Shown here piece after piece: positions 1 through 8,090 of a stretch of 8,663 nucleotides of DNA. Origin of the DNA: Phycisphaerales bacterium. Its GTDB lineage: Bacteria; Planctomycetota; Phycisphaerae; Sedimentisphaerales; Anaerohalosphaeraceae. The DNA lies in NCBI GenBank assembly GCA_003152975.1, contig PMBP01000255.1:629-9291 (forward strand), in the 5' to 3' direction. The notes below the pieces were generated by a model. It did not search any database, was not told the DNA's origin, and worked only from the letters and a program-made list of their open reading frames with translations. The translations under genes and the position numbers were made by a program. Each line of letters starts with the position of its first letter. Position 1 is the stretch's first letter.

Positions 1-33
1 GCGAGAATGTGTAAATGTCACGGATACTTTTCG

Positions 34-40
34 AAGGAAG
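34..40 (+). promoter_or_regulatory. Ribosome binding site deciding the start of the oxidoreductase gene
   Basis: A purine-rich AAGGAAG lies 10 bases before the ATG at 51. The earlier in-frame ATG at 15 has no such site and would add 12 residues in front of the Tat signal. The site therefore favours 51 as the start. The remaining bases 1-33 show nothing else I can support. Confidence 0.65.
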
Positions 41-50
41 AGAGATTCCC

Positions 51-1370
51 ATGAAAACATACCGTCAAAACCCTGATATTTCCCGTCGTGATTTTCTGAA
101 GCGTTCGCTCGTGGCCGGAGGTGCCGCGGCAATGCCGTGGTTTGTTCCCGCCCGGGCACTCGGTATGGCCGGTACCGCGGCCCCCTCAGAGCGGATTGTC
201 CTGGGGGCGATCGGTATCGGTCCTCGCGGCAGGCATGATCTGGAATGCCTGATTGCCGAAAAGGATGTTCAGTTCGTGGCCATCTGCGATGTGCAGCGAA
301 GCCGGCGGCAGGCCGTCAAGGACATGGCCGACGCCAAATACGGCAACCGGGATTGTACGCCGTATCGGGATATGTTCGATCTCCTGGCTCGGCCGGACAT
401 CGACGCGGTGCTGATCGCCACGGGAGATCACTGGCACACCCTGGGCTCGATCCTGGCCGCCAAGGCTGGCAAGGATGTCTATAGCGAAAAACCCTGCGGC
501 CTGACGATCGGCCAGTGCCAGGCGCTGGACGACACGATGCGTCGTTATAGCCGCGTGTTTCAGGCCGGGACGCAGCGACGCAATGTGCCCAACTTTCAGT
601 TCGCCATTTATCTTGCCCAGAGCGGCAAGCTCGGAAAAATCCACACCATGCACGCATCCAGTTATCGCCCGCAGGTCCGTTTCGATTGGCTGCCGGCCGA
701 ACCCCAACCCGATCCGGACGAGTGCGATTGGGAACGGTGGCTGGGGCCGTCTCCGTGGCGGCCGTACAACCGGCAATATGTCTCGGGGGGATGGCGAGGC
801 CACTACGATTTCGATTCCGGGGCCACAATCCTGGACTGGGCCGCCCACACGGTGGATCTGTGCCAGTGGGCCAACCGGGCCGATGACACCACGCCGCTGG
901 AGTTTGAGCCGACGCCCGCGAACATCACCGCCCGTTACGCCAACGGCGTTAAGCTGGTCATCGATTTTCTCGATGACGCCTTCGGAAATCGCGATCCGCA
1001 GTATCGGACCTTCACCGGCACATGCCCGGTGCGGTTCGAAGGTGATGAGGGCTGGATCGAAACGGGGGACAGCGGCGAAATTGTGACTCATCCGGAGTCG
1101 CTCAAGTCCGTGTTGAAACAGTTCACGCGAATGGCCGGGACCGACGCGGCAGCCCACACGCGGAATTTTCTGGATTGCGTCAAGACCCGGAGTCTGACCG
1201 CATGCAACAGCCGCGTCATGCGGTATTCGCATATCGCCTGTCACGCGGCCGCGACGGCCTGGATGCTCAATCGCAAGCTGGCCTTCGATCCGGTCAAAGA
1301 GGAGTTCGTCAGCGACGAACAGGCCAACCGCATGCGAAACCGCGCCATGCGGGAGCCGTGGCATAGTTGA
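51..1370 (+). CDS. Tat-exported Gfo/Idh/MocA family oxidoreductase
   Basis: Predicted NAD(P)-dependent oxidoreductase of 439 residues acting on a sugar or sugar derivative, probably outside the cytoplasmic membrane. Residues 10-16 hold a twin-arginine motif (SRRDFLK), followed by a hydrophobic stretch and a likely AxA-type cleavage region near 34-40. The Rossmann fold begins about residue 48, with the dinucleotide loop GxGxxG at 55-60 and an acidic residue ending strand 2 (D80). The family EKP motif is at 146-148. The usual active-site region DWAAHTVDL is at 262-270, with H266 and D269 as candidate catalytic residues. The C-terminus (SDEQANRMRNRAMREPW) matches the ending typical of the large planctomycete branch of this family, and the length is normal. 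The HEAT-repeat gene follows after 68 bases, suggesting co-transcription. Export with bound cofactor, as in Zymomonas glucose-fructose oxidoreductase, is inferred. The substrate is unknown. Confidence 0.9.
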   Translation: MKTYRQNPDISRRDFLKRSLVAGGAAAMPWFVPARALGMAGTAAPSERIVLGAIGIGPRGRHDLECLIAEKDVQFVAICDVQRSRRQAVKDMADAKYGNRDCTPYRDMFDLLARPDIDAVLIATGDHWHTLGSILAAKAGKDVYSEKPCGLTIGQCQALDDTMRRYSRVFQAGTQRRNVPNFQFAIYLAQSGKLGKIHTMHASSYRPQVRFDWLPAEPQPDPDECDWERWLGPSPWRPYNRQYVSGGWRGHYDFDSGATILDWAAHTVDLCQWANRADDTTPLEFEPTPANITARYANGVKLVIDFLDDAFGNRDPQYRTFTGTCPVRFEGDEGWIETGDSGEIVTHPESLKSVLKQFTRMAGTDAAAHTRNFLDCVKTRSLTACNSRVMRYSHIACHAAATAWMLNRKLAFDPVKEEFVSDEQANRMRNRAMREPWHS

Positions 1371-1438
1371 GCCATCGGTTGGAATGAGGAATGAGCGATC
1401 GAGTGAATCCATGCAAACCAACGCAGGTGAGAAACGAC

Positions 1439-3469
1439 ATGAATAACAGATTATCGAAAGCGGCGATGTGGGGATTGATTATTCTGAACCTGTTCGGTGT
1501 ATTGCCAACTGCCAGGGGCCAATCGTCCACCAATATCGGATTGCCAAAACCCCAGGATGTGCCGAACCTGATTGCGGTCGTGCAAAAACCTGACGCTTCG
1601 CAGTCCGACAAGGCCCGGGCCTGTCAGCAACTGGCCATCGTCGGCGGCAAGGACGCCGTCGCGGCATTGGCGGCGCTGTTGGCCGATGAACAGCTCAGCA
1701 ACTATGGACGGTGTGGGCTGGAAGAAATCCCGGACGCCGCCGCCGGTGATGCCCTGCGTGAGGCGATGGGCAAACTCCAGGGTAAATTTCTGATCGGTGT
1801 GGTCAATTCGATCGGTGTACGGCGCGATGTCAAGGCCGTCGGAGGTTTGACCGAACTGGTCCGCAGTCCCTCCAGGGGCGCGGCCCCCGAGGCCCTGCTG
1901 GCCCTGTCCCGCATCACGACCCCGGAGGCGATCGAATTCCTCCAGCAGACCCTCGCATCCGGCCCAGCGGATCTTCGTCCCGCCGCGGCCGAAGGCTGCA
2001 TACTCGTTGCCGAACGACAGTTCGCTCTGGGCCAGCGTGACTTGGCAATGAAACTTTACGATGCGGTTGGCAAGGCCGATGTTCCTAAGCCGCTTCACTT
2101 GGCGGCATTGCGCGGTTCGATCCTGTCCCGGCAATCGGCGGGATTGCCCCTTCTCCTGGACAACCTGAAGTCCGACGACCCCACCATCCTGGATGTCGCT
2201 CTCCGCACGGCCTACGAATTGCCGGGACCCGAAGTGACCCAGGCATTGTCTGGCCTCCTGCCAACAGCCAGGCCGGCGGTCCAGGTTTCGTTGTTGAAAG
2301 TGTTGGTGGATCGGAATGATCCCAGCGTGTGCCCTGCCATAGAAGCCCTGGCCGCCTCGGATTCGCCGCAGGTCCGGGTGGCAGACATGCAGGCTTTGGG
2401 AAAAATCGGGGGATCCTCCAGCGTACCGGTCCTGCTCAAGGCAATCGAGAGCAATAAAACGGCCGACGAAACCGACGCCGCCGCAGAGGGCCTGACGAGA
2501 CTAACCGCAAAGGACACTGACGCTGCAATTCTCAAGGCCGTCCCGTCAGCGTCGCCGGAGGCGCGCTCGCGGTTGATCGCCATCCTTGGGTTTCGCGGCG
2601 CAACGATCGCAGCCGGGGAACTCCTCAAGCAGGCGGCTGATGATAATCCCGTGGTCGGCAAGGCGGCGTTTGTCGCCCTGGCATCGGTTGCCGCCGTCAG
2701 CGATCTTCCGGAGTTGATCCGATTGACATTGGCCTGCAAGGACGATTCGACGCGCGAAAAGGCCGAACGAACCGTCGCCGGGATCGCCGCAAAAAATCCC
2801 GACACGACCCGCCGGAGCAATCTCCTTGTGACCGCCGTTGGGCAAGCCACCGATCCAAAGGCAAAATGCTCTCTCCTGAGGATTCTCGCTATGATCGGCG
2901 ACCCCGCCGCGTGCGATCGGATCCAGTCGGCCTACAGGGATCGGGACCCGCAGGTTCGCGACACCGCGTTTCGAATCCTGGCCGACTGGCCCAACGCAAC
3001 CCCGGCCTCGTTGCTCCTGGAGGTGTTTTCGGATTCGACCGACAAAGTCGCCCGGACCCTGGCCCTCCGCGGCCTGGTCCGCATGGCTGTCTTGGAATCT
3101 GCCCAATCCAATTCCGGGTCGCAGAAGCTATCGCTGCTGTTGTTGACGCAGGCCAATCGCCAGATTCGGGACTCGGTTGACGAAAAGCGGCTGATCCTGT
3201 CCGGCCTGGGAAGTCTCAAAGGCCTTGGGGGTCTGCAATTGCTGCGTCCCTACTTGGACGATTCTGCCGTCCAAAAGGAAGCGGCCATTGCCGTGATCCA
3301 GGTTTCCAAAGCACTGACATCACCGCAGGATCGCCTCATGGCCAAATCCCTGCTCGAGTCGATCCTCACGATCTCCAAAGACCCCGGAGTGTTGAACCAG
3401 GCCAAAGAATTGATCCAGCAGATCCCGGGTAAGAGCATCGAACTTGAGGTCAGTACCAAAGAAAATTAG
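1439..3469 (+). CDS. Secreted HEAT-repeat protein
   Basis: A 676-residue protein built almost wholly of alpha-helical HEAT-like repeats, a scaffold that usually binds other proteins. Residues 1-27 form a Sec signal peptide: a basic start (MNNRLSK), a hydrophobic core (WGLIILNLFGVL) and probable cleavage after ARG at 25-27. Repeat-like units with alanine- and leucine-rich helix pairs run from about 45 to 670; clear ones lie near 293-337 and 487-550 (DPQVR, then DTAFRILADW). Residues 88-135 (NYGRCGLEEIPD to VGGLTELV) resemble a block I recall from planctomycete HEAT proteins found next to oxidoreductases. No catalytic motif or haem-binding CxxCH is visible. I chose the start at 1439 because AGGTGAG at 1425-1431 sits 8 bases before it and the signal peptide begins there. 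The in-frame ATG at 1391 has a GAGGA directly abutting it, too close to work well, and would add 16 residues in front of the signal peptide. The role is unknown; a binding partner for the preceding exported oxidoreductase is possible but unproven. Confidence 0.85.
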   Translation: MNNRLSKAAMWGLIILNLFGVLPTARGQSSTNIGLPKPQDVPNLIAVVQKPDASQSDKARACQQLAIVGGKDAVAALAALLADEQLSNYGRCGLEEIPDAAAGDALREAMGKLQGKFLIGVVNSIGVRRDVKAVGGLTELVRSPSRGAAPEALLALSRITTPEAIEFLQQTLASGPADLRPAAAEGCILVAERQFALGQRDLAMKLYDAVGKADVPKPLHLAALRGSILSRQSAGLPLLLDNLKSDDPTILDVALRTAYELPGPEVTQALSGLLPTARPAVQVSLLKVLVDRNDPSVCPAIEALAASDSPQVRVADMQALGKIGGSSSVPVLLKAIESNKTADETDAAAEGLTRLTAKDTDAAILKAVPSASPEARSRLIAILGFRGATIAAGELLKQAADDNPVVGKAAFVALASVAAVSDLPELIRLTLACKDDSTREKAERTVAGIAAKNPDTTRRSNLLVTAVGQATDPKAKCSLLRILAMIGDPAACDRIQSAYRDRDPQVRDTAFRILADWPNATPASLLLEVFSDSTDKVARTLALRGLVRMAVLESAQSNSGSQKLSLLLLTQANRQIRDSVDEKRLILSGLGSLKGLGGLQLLRPYLDDSAVQKEAAIAVIQVSKALTSPQDRLMAKSLLESILTISKDPGVLNQAKELIQQIPGKSIELEVSTKEN

Positions 3470-3561
3470 GGTCGAGTCACCTGTTTTCTCTATTTCCCAA
3501 TCGCCGAACTTTCAGGAATAACAGTCGATCCCGCGCTATCCCAGGTTATCCGGTGAATGTC

Positions 3562-3590
3562 TTGACAATGTTCCGTGCCGGCCCTACGAT
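3562..3590 (+). promoter_or_regulatory. Sigma70-type promoter of the mutase-sulfatase unit
   Basis: TTGACA at 3562-3567 is a perfect -35 box, followed by a 17-base spacer and TACGAT at 3585-3590, which keeps the TA...AT frame of a -10 box. The promoter lies about 50 bases before the mutase start, so the transcript would have a leader of roughly 40-45 bases. The rest of the 171-base gap (3470-3640) shows no convincing terminator for the HEAT gene, so some read-through from upstream is possible. Confidence 0.6.
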
Positions 3591-3640
3591 GATGGCGCAA
3601 GCGATAAGGAACGGTAACCAATAGACATGGAGCCGAAGGT

Positions 3641-5017
3641 ATGGATGCATCCATTTTCAAGGCGTATGACATTCGCGGGGTCTATCCGGATCAGGTCGAT
3701 GAAACGGCCGCCTGGAAGATCGGCCACGCGACGGCCCAGTATCTGCGTTCAATGCTGCGGGGCTACGACCGCGGCCTGGCCAATGCCCAGTGCCTGTGTG
3801 TGGGCCGCGACATGCGTTCGCACAGTCCGCGGCTGGCCCGCGCCCTGATCGAGGGCATGAACGCCACCGGCGCCAATGTCATCGACATCGGCATGATCGA
3901 CACGCCCCAGATGTATTTTGCCATCAACCACCTGGGCACCTGCGGCGGCGTACAGGTCACGGCCTCGCACAATCCGGCCAAGTACAACGGCTTCAAGATT
4001 TCCGGCCGCGAGGCCAAGCCCGTCGGGGCCGACACCGGCCTCAAGGACATCAAGCACATCGCCTCGTCGTTGCTGCACACCCGCGGCAAGGGCGACGGCG
4101 TGGTGGAACACTGCGATCTGACGGCCGCCTACAAGCTGCATGTCCTCAAGTTCCTCAACCCCAACATCCGCCCGCTGAAGATCGTCGTCGATGCCTCCAA
4201 CGGAATGGCCGGCAAGATGGTGCCGCTGTTGTTCGGCGATCTGGCGATCGAGTTGATCGGCCTGAACTTCGACTACACCGGCGAATTCGTGCACGACCCC
4301 AACCCCCTCATCGAGGCCAACCTCGAGGAACTCAAGCGGACGGTCATGGAGGAAGTGGCCGATGTCGGCATCTGCTTCGACGGCGACGCCGATCGGCTGA
4401 TCGTCGTCGATGAAAAAGGCCAGACGATCGGGTGCGACCTGTTTACCGCGCTGATGACGCCGTATTTTCTCCGCGACAATCCCAAATCGACGATCGTCTA
4501 TGATCTCCGCAGCAGCCATGTCGTGCAGGAAGAGATCCTCAAGAACGGTGGCATCCCGCGCCGCGAACGCGTCGGTCACGCCTACATGAAAAAAACCCTC
4601 CGCGACAGCCACGCGATCTTCGGCGGCGAGCTGAGCGGCCACTTCTATTACCGCGACAATTTCTACGCCGACTCCGGCATGATCACCCTGGTGCACCTGC
4701 TGAACCTGATGAGCGAATCGGAGGTTCCGCTCAGCGATCGGATCCGCCCGCTGCAGCGGTACTGGTCCAGCGGCGAGGTCAACTTCGAGGTCGAGGACAA
4801 AGAGGCCGTGATGAAGGATCTGACCCGCCACTTCAGCCAGGGCCAGTTCGACGACCTTGACGGCATCACTATCCAGTTCCGCGACTGGTGGTTCAATGTC
4901 CGGCCGAGCAACACCGAACCGCTGCTGCGGCTGAATGTCGAGGCCAACAATCCCACGCTGCTGCAGCAGGTCTTTAACGAGATCAAGGATATCCTCGGCG
5001 CGCCCGTCGATCATTGA
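3641..5017 (+). CDS. manB: Phosphomannomutase/phosphoglucomutase (ManB type)
   Basis: Cytoplasmic alpha-D-phosphohexomutase of 458 residues, the usual family length, interconverting mannose (or glucose) 6-phosphate and 1-phosphate. All four active-site elements are present: the phosphoserine loop TASHNPAKYNG (107-117, catalytic S109), the magnesium loop DGDADR (247-252, D247, D249, D251), the sugar-binding loop GGELSGH (328-334) and the phosphate-binding loop RPSNTEP (421-427). A basic VGHAYMKK motif lies at 311-318. RPSNTEP followed by LLRLNVE resembles the ManB/CpsG group more than GlmM, which normally has RPSGTEP, so phosphomannomutase is the best guess; dual PMM/PGM activity is possible. 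The N-terminus (IFKAYDIRG) is the standard family start, and GGAG at 3629-3632 precedes the ATG by 8 bases. It is the first gene after the promoter at 3562 and is followed by two exported sulfatases. It may channel released or imported hexoses, or supply GDP-mannose. Confidence 0.9.
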   Translation: MDASIFKAYDIRGVYPDQVDETAAWKIGHATAQYLRSMLRGYDRGLANAQCLCVGRDMRSHSPRLARALIEGMNATGANVIDIGMIDTPQMYFAINHLGTCGGVQVTASHNPAKYNGFKISGREAKPVGADTGLKDIKHIASSLLHTRGKGDGVVEHCDLTAAYKLHVLKFLNPNIRPLKIVVDASNGMAGKMVPLLFGDLAIELIGLNFDYTGEFVHDPNPLIEANLEELKRTVMEEVADVGICFDGDADRLIVVDEKGQTIGCDLFTALMTPYFLRDNPKSTIVYDLRSSHVVQEEILKNGGIPRRERVGHAYMKKTLRDSHAIFGGELSGHFYYRDNFYADSGMITLVHLLNLMSESEVPLSDRIRPLQRYWSSGEVNFEVEDKEAVMKDLTRHFSQGQFDDLDGITIQFRDWWFNVRPSNTEPLLRLNVEANNPTLLQQVFNEIKDILGAPVDH

Positions 5018-5063
5018 CGCCATCGGATTCGATCGGCCGGCGGCCCGGGATCTGGAGATGGGT

Positions 5064-6587
5064 ATGCCACAGTCATCGTCCGTCCGTTTGTCCCGGCGCG
5101 ATTTTTTACGGTCGGTCGGCGTCGGGTTGTTTGCCGCGGCCGTAACCGGCTGCCAGCCGTCCTCTCGAATGCAGTCCCCGCAGCGCAAGCCCAACTTCGT
5201 CTTCTTTCTGATCGACGACATGGGTTGGCGCGATCTGGGCTGTTTCGGCAGTTCGTTCTACGAGACGCCCAACATCGACCGGCTGGCCAAACAGGCGATG
5301 CGGTTTACCGACGCCTATGCGGCCTGCCCCGTCTGTTCGCCGACGCGGGCCAGCATCATGAGCGGCAAGTACCCGGCCCGGATCGGCCTGACCAACTTCA
5401 TCGCCGGCCGCAAGAACGGCAAGCTCCTACCGCCGGATTACCTGCTCTACATGCCGCTGGAGGAGACCACCTTTGCCGAGGTCCTTCAGGGGGCCGGCTA
5501 TACCACCGGCTTTTTCGGTAAGTGGCACCTCGGCGACGCCCCCTATCTGCCGGAAAAACAGGGATTTGGGACCAATATTGCCGGGGATGGCCACGGCGCC
5601 CCACCCGGCTATTTTTCACCTTATGGAAAACAACCGGGCGGCCTGAATCTTTCGCCCGGCCCCGAAGGCGAGTATCTGACCGATCGTCTGACCGATGAGG
5701 CCCGGCGGTTCATCAACCTCAACCGCGATAAACCTTTTCTGGTCTATCTGTCGCACTACGCGGTCCATCTCCCCTTGCAGGCAAAAAAGGATATTACGGA
5801 AAAGTATCTTGCGAAAGCTAAGACGCTACCTCCCGGCGATCCGCGATTCCTGCCCGAAGGCGATACGATGGCCCGACAGGTCCAGGACCATGCCGTCTAT
5901 GCGGCGATGGTCGAAAGCGTCGATGCCAGCGTCGGGAAAATCATGAGTACCCTGGAGGACCTCCAACTGGCCGACGATACGGTGGTCATCTTCATGTCCG
6001 ACAACGGGGGGCTTTCGACGGCCGAAGGGTCGCCGACGGCCAATGTCCCGCTGCGGGCCGGCAAGGGCTGGCTCTACGAGGGCGGCATTCGCGAGCCGAT
6101 GATCGTCCGTTGGCCCGGGGTCACGCGGCCGGATTCCGTCTGTTCGACGCCGGTCATCAGCACGGACTTTTACCCGACAATTCTCGAGATTGCCGGCCTG
6201 CCTCCGATGCCAGAACAACATATCGACGGAGTTTCGCTGGTGCCGCTGCTCAAGGGCGGCAAGCGATTGAAACGCGACAATCTCTTCTGGCATTATCCGC
6301 ATTATAGCAATCAGGGTGGCGGTCCCGGCGGCGCGATCCGCAGCGGCGACTACAAGCTCATCGAATTTTTCGAAGACGACCATATTGAATTGTACAATCT
6401 AAAGAGAGATATCAGCGAGATAAAAAATCTTGCCCAAGAGTTGCCCGACAAGGCGGCGCAGTTGCGGAAGCGGCTCGGCGCCTGGCGGGCCGAGGTCGGC
6501 GCCAAGATGCCCACTCCGAACCCCGACGCCCCAAGCGGGTTGAACCCTCAGCTACCCAAAGGAGAACGCCCCCATGTCTTCGGCTGA
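5064..6587 (+). CDS. Tat-exported lipoprotein sulfatase (S1 family)
   Basis: Type I formylglycine-dependent sulfatase of 507 residues, hydrolysing sulfate esters outside the cytoplasmic membrane. The N-terminus has a twin-arginine motif (SRRDFLR, 10-16), a hydrophobic segment and a lipobox VTGC with the lipid-anchored cysteine at 30, so it is probably a Tat-exported lipoprotein. The sulfatase fold starts at KPNFVFFLIDD with metal ligands D51 and D52. The maturation motif CSPTR is at 91-95, C91 becoming formylglycine. Other expected residues are GKWHLG (152-157, K153 and H155), H235, the metal ligands D313 and N314 in MSDNGG, and K334 in GKGW before EGGIREP. The substrate is not readable. I chose 5064 because GGAG at 5054-5057 sits 6 bases upstream; ATG 5058 abuts that site, and longer in-frame starts run back into the mutase gene. 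It begins 46 bases after the mutase and overlaps the next sulfatase by 14 bases. The last 17 or so residues look like an added tail. Confidence 0.92.
   Translation: MPQSSSVRLSRRDFLRSVGVGLFAAAVTGCQPSSRMQSPQRKPNFVFFLIDDMGWRDLGCFGSSFYETPNIDRLAKQAMRFTDAYAACPVCSPTRASIMSGKYPARIGLTNFIAGRKNGKLLPPDYLLYMPLEETTFAEVLQGAGYTTGFFGKWHLGDAPYLPEKQGFGTNIAGDGHGAPPGYFSPYGKQPGGLNLSPGPEGEYLTDRLTDEARRFINLNRDKPFLVYLSHYAVHLPLQAKKDITEKYLAKAKTLPPGDPRFLPEGDTMARQVQDHAVYAAMVESVDASVGKIMSTLEDLQLADDTVVIFMSDNGGLSTAEGSPTANVPLRAGKGWLYEGGIREPMIVRWPGVTRPDSVCSTPVISTDFYPTILEIAGLPPMPEQHIDGVSLVPLLKGGKRLKRDNLFWHYPHYSNQGGGPGGAIRSGDYKLIEFFEDDHIELYNLKRDISEIKNLAQELPDKAAQLRKRLGAWRAEVGAKMPTPNPDAPSGLNPQLPKGERPHVFG
6558..6564 (+). promoter_or_regulatory. 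Ribosome binding site inside the upstream sulfatase gene
   Basis: AAAGGAG at 6558-6564 is a strong Shine-Dalgarno site 9 bases before the ATG at 6574. It lies within the last codons of the first sulfatase, where it encodes Lys-Gly in PKGE. With the 14-base gene overlap it suggests translational coupling of the two sulfatases. Confidence 0.7.
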
Positions 6588-8013
6588 TTTTACGCGAAGG
6601 GCCTTTCTGCAAGCGACAGGTCTGGCACTGGTGTCTTTGAGCGGTTCGTCGTGTCAATCGTCGATGGCCGCGAATCCTTCCGGGTCCAAACGCAAACCCA
6701 ACTTCGTGATTATCTTTGCCGACGATCTGGGTTACGGGGATCTCGGCTGTTACGGCCATCCGACGATCCGCACGCCGAATCTGGACCGCATGGCCGCCGA
6801 AGGCGCCAAGCTTACGCAGTTCTATTCGGCCGCACCGGTTTGTACGCCCAGCCGGGCGGCGCTGTTGACCGGACGATTGCCCGTCCGCAGCGGCATGTTC
6901 GGTACGCGGGGCGTGCTGTTTCCGGATTCCGGCGGTGGGCTGCCCGCCGACGAGATCACGATTGCCCGCCTGCTCAAGCAGCAGGGCTACATGACGGCCT
7001 GCGTGGGCAAGTGGCACCTTGGCCATCTCCCGCAGTTTTTGCCGACGGCCCGTGGATTCGATTCGTATTTCGGAATTCCGTACAGCAACGATATGGACAA
7101 GGCGGCCGGGACGGGGCGCGATGCGGTAACCAGTCCGAAGGTTGAATATTTCAATGTCCCGCTGATGCGGGATACAAAGGTTGTCGAGCGGCCCGCCGAC
7201 CAGAATACGATCACGCGTCGTTATACGCAGGAGGCCGTGGACATCATCGGCCGAAACAAAGACAAGCCCTTCTTCCTGTACCTGGCCCACAACATGCCGC
7301 ATGTTCCGTTGTTCGCGTCGGATGCCTTTCGCGGCAAGAGCCCGCGGGGCATCTACGGCGATGTCGTCGAAGAGATCGACTGGAGCGTCGGACAGGTCCT
7401 CGACGCGCTGCGAAAGGAACGGCTTGCGGAAAACACGCTGGTGATGTTCAGTTCCGACAACGGCCCGTGGCTGGAGTACAACGAGCAGGGTGGCTCGGCG
7501 GGCCTGTTGCGCGACGGTAAAGGGACCACCTGGGACGGCGGCATGCGCGAGCCGGGCCTGTTCTGGTGGCCGGGAACGATCCCGGCGGGCCAGGTCCTCG
7601 GCGGCCTGGGCAGCACGCTCGATATTCTGCCGACCTTTGCCGAACTGTCAGGATCACCGATTCCAAAGGATCGGGTTCTCGATGGTGCATCGCTTGCGGC
7701 ATTTCTGAAGGGTAAGTCCGAATCTCCTCGTGACATGATGTTCTTTTACAGCGGCGCCCAGCTCCAGGCCGTTCGCAAAGGTCCGTGGAAGATGTATCTG
7801 CAATCCAAGACCTATGCGGTCAAAAATAAGCTACAAGACGCCAAGCCGCCGATCCTGTTTCATCTCGAACAGGATCCGTCGGAACAGTACAACCTGGCCG
7901 AACAACACCCGGAGATTGTCGCAGAACTCACAACGATCGTCGAGGCCCATCGGGCCGGAGTCGTTGCGGTTCCCGCCCAGTTGGATATCCCGTTACCGAA
8001 ATCCAGCGGTTGA
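6574..8013 (+). CDS. Tat-exported sulfatase, arylsulfatase A/GALNS-like
   Basis: Second type I sulfatase, 479 residues. A twin-arginine motif (TRRAFLQ, 7-13) and a hydrophobic stretch (14-22) lead to a cysteine at 27 in GSSC. This is a poor lipobox because position -3 is Gly, so lipidation is uncertain. The catalytic fold begins at KPNFVIIFADD with metal ligands D50 and D51. The canonical CTPSR is at 90-94, with C90 the formylglycine precursor. K146 and H148 (GKWHLG), H239 and H243 (AHNMPH), D295 and N296 (SSDNG) and K316 (DGKG), followed by DGGMREP, complete the active site. The stretch from LLTGRLPVRSGM through GGLPADEIT to FGIPYSND closely follows the pattern of human arylsulfatase A and GALNS, a different branch from the preceding sulfatase. 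The natural substrate is unknown; a sulfated galactose or galactosamine glycan is a guess from that resemblance. Its start is set by the ribosome site at 6558, and the gene ends the unit. Confidence 0.92.
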   Translation: MSSADFTRRAFLQATGLALVSLSGSSCQSSMAANPSGSKRKPNFVIIFADDLGYGDLGCYGHPTIRTPNLDRMAAEGAKLTQFYSAAPVCTPSRAALLTGRLPVRSGMFGTRGVLFPDSGGGLPADEITIARLLKQQGYMTACVGKWHLGHLPQFLPTARGFDSYFGIPYSNDMDKAAGTGRDAVTSPKVEYFNVPLMRDTKVVERPADQNTITRRYTQEAVDIIGRNKDKPFFLYLAHNMPHVPLFASDAFRGKSPRGIYGDVVEEIDWSVGQVLDALRKERLAENTLVMFSSDNGPWLEYNEQGGSAGLLRDGKGTTWDGGMREPGLFWWPGTIPAGQVLGGLGSTLDILPTFAELSGSPIPKDRVLDGASLAAFLKGKSESPRDMMFFYSGAQLQAVRKGPWKMYLQSKTYAVKNKLQDAKPPILFHLEQDPSEQYNLAEQHPEIVAELTTIVEAHRAGVVAVPAQLDIPLPKSSG

Positions 8014-8090
8014 CCGATTTATATATTGCTGGAGTCGGCAGGGCGATCCTATGTCCGGTAATTCAATCGCTTGGGATCAACATTCAACGA

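Noticed and set aside
186..1421. Open frame of 411 codons on the minus strand across the oxidoreductase gene
   Set aside because: It is a shadow of the clear Gfo/Idh/MocA gene, with no recognisable motif or ribosome site.
3467..3494. Terminator after the HEAT-repeat gene
   Set aside because: Only a 4-bp stem (GGGT with ACCT) before an interrupted T-rich stretch; too weak to report.
4935..5063. Longer N-terminus for the first sulfatase, starting inside the mutase gene
   Set aside because: The extra residues are Arg/Ser-rich out-of-frame translation of the mutase and would bury the Tat signal. The ribosome site at 5054-5057 supports 5064.
3749..5221. Long open frame of 490 codons on the minus strand across the mutase gene
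   Set aside because: It lies opposite a gene with all four active-site motifs of its family. Its translation is Asp/Val/Ala/His-rich without any domain, as expected from the antisense of GC-rich codons.
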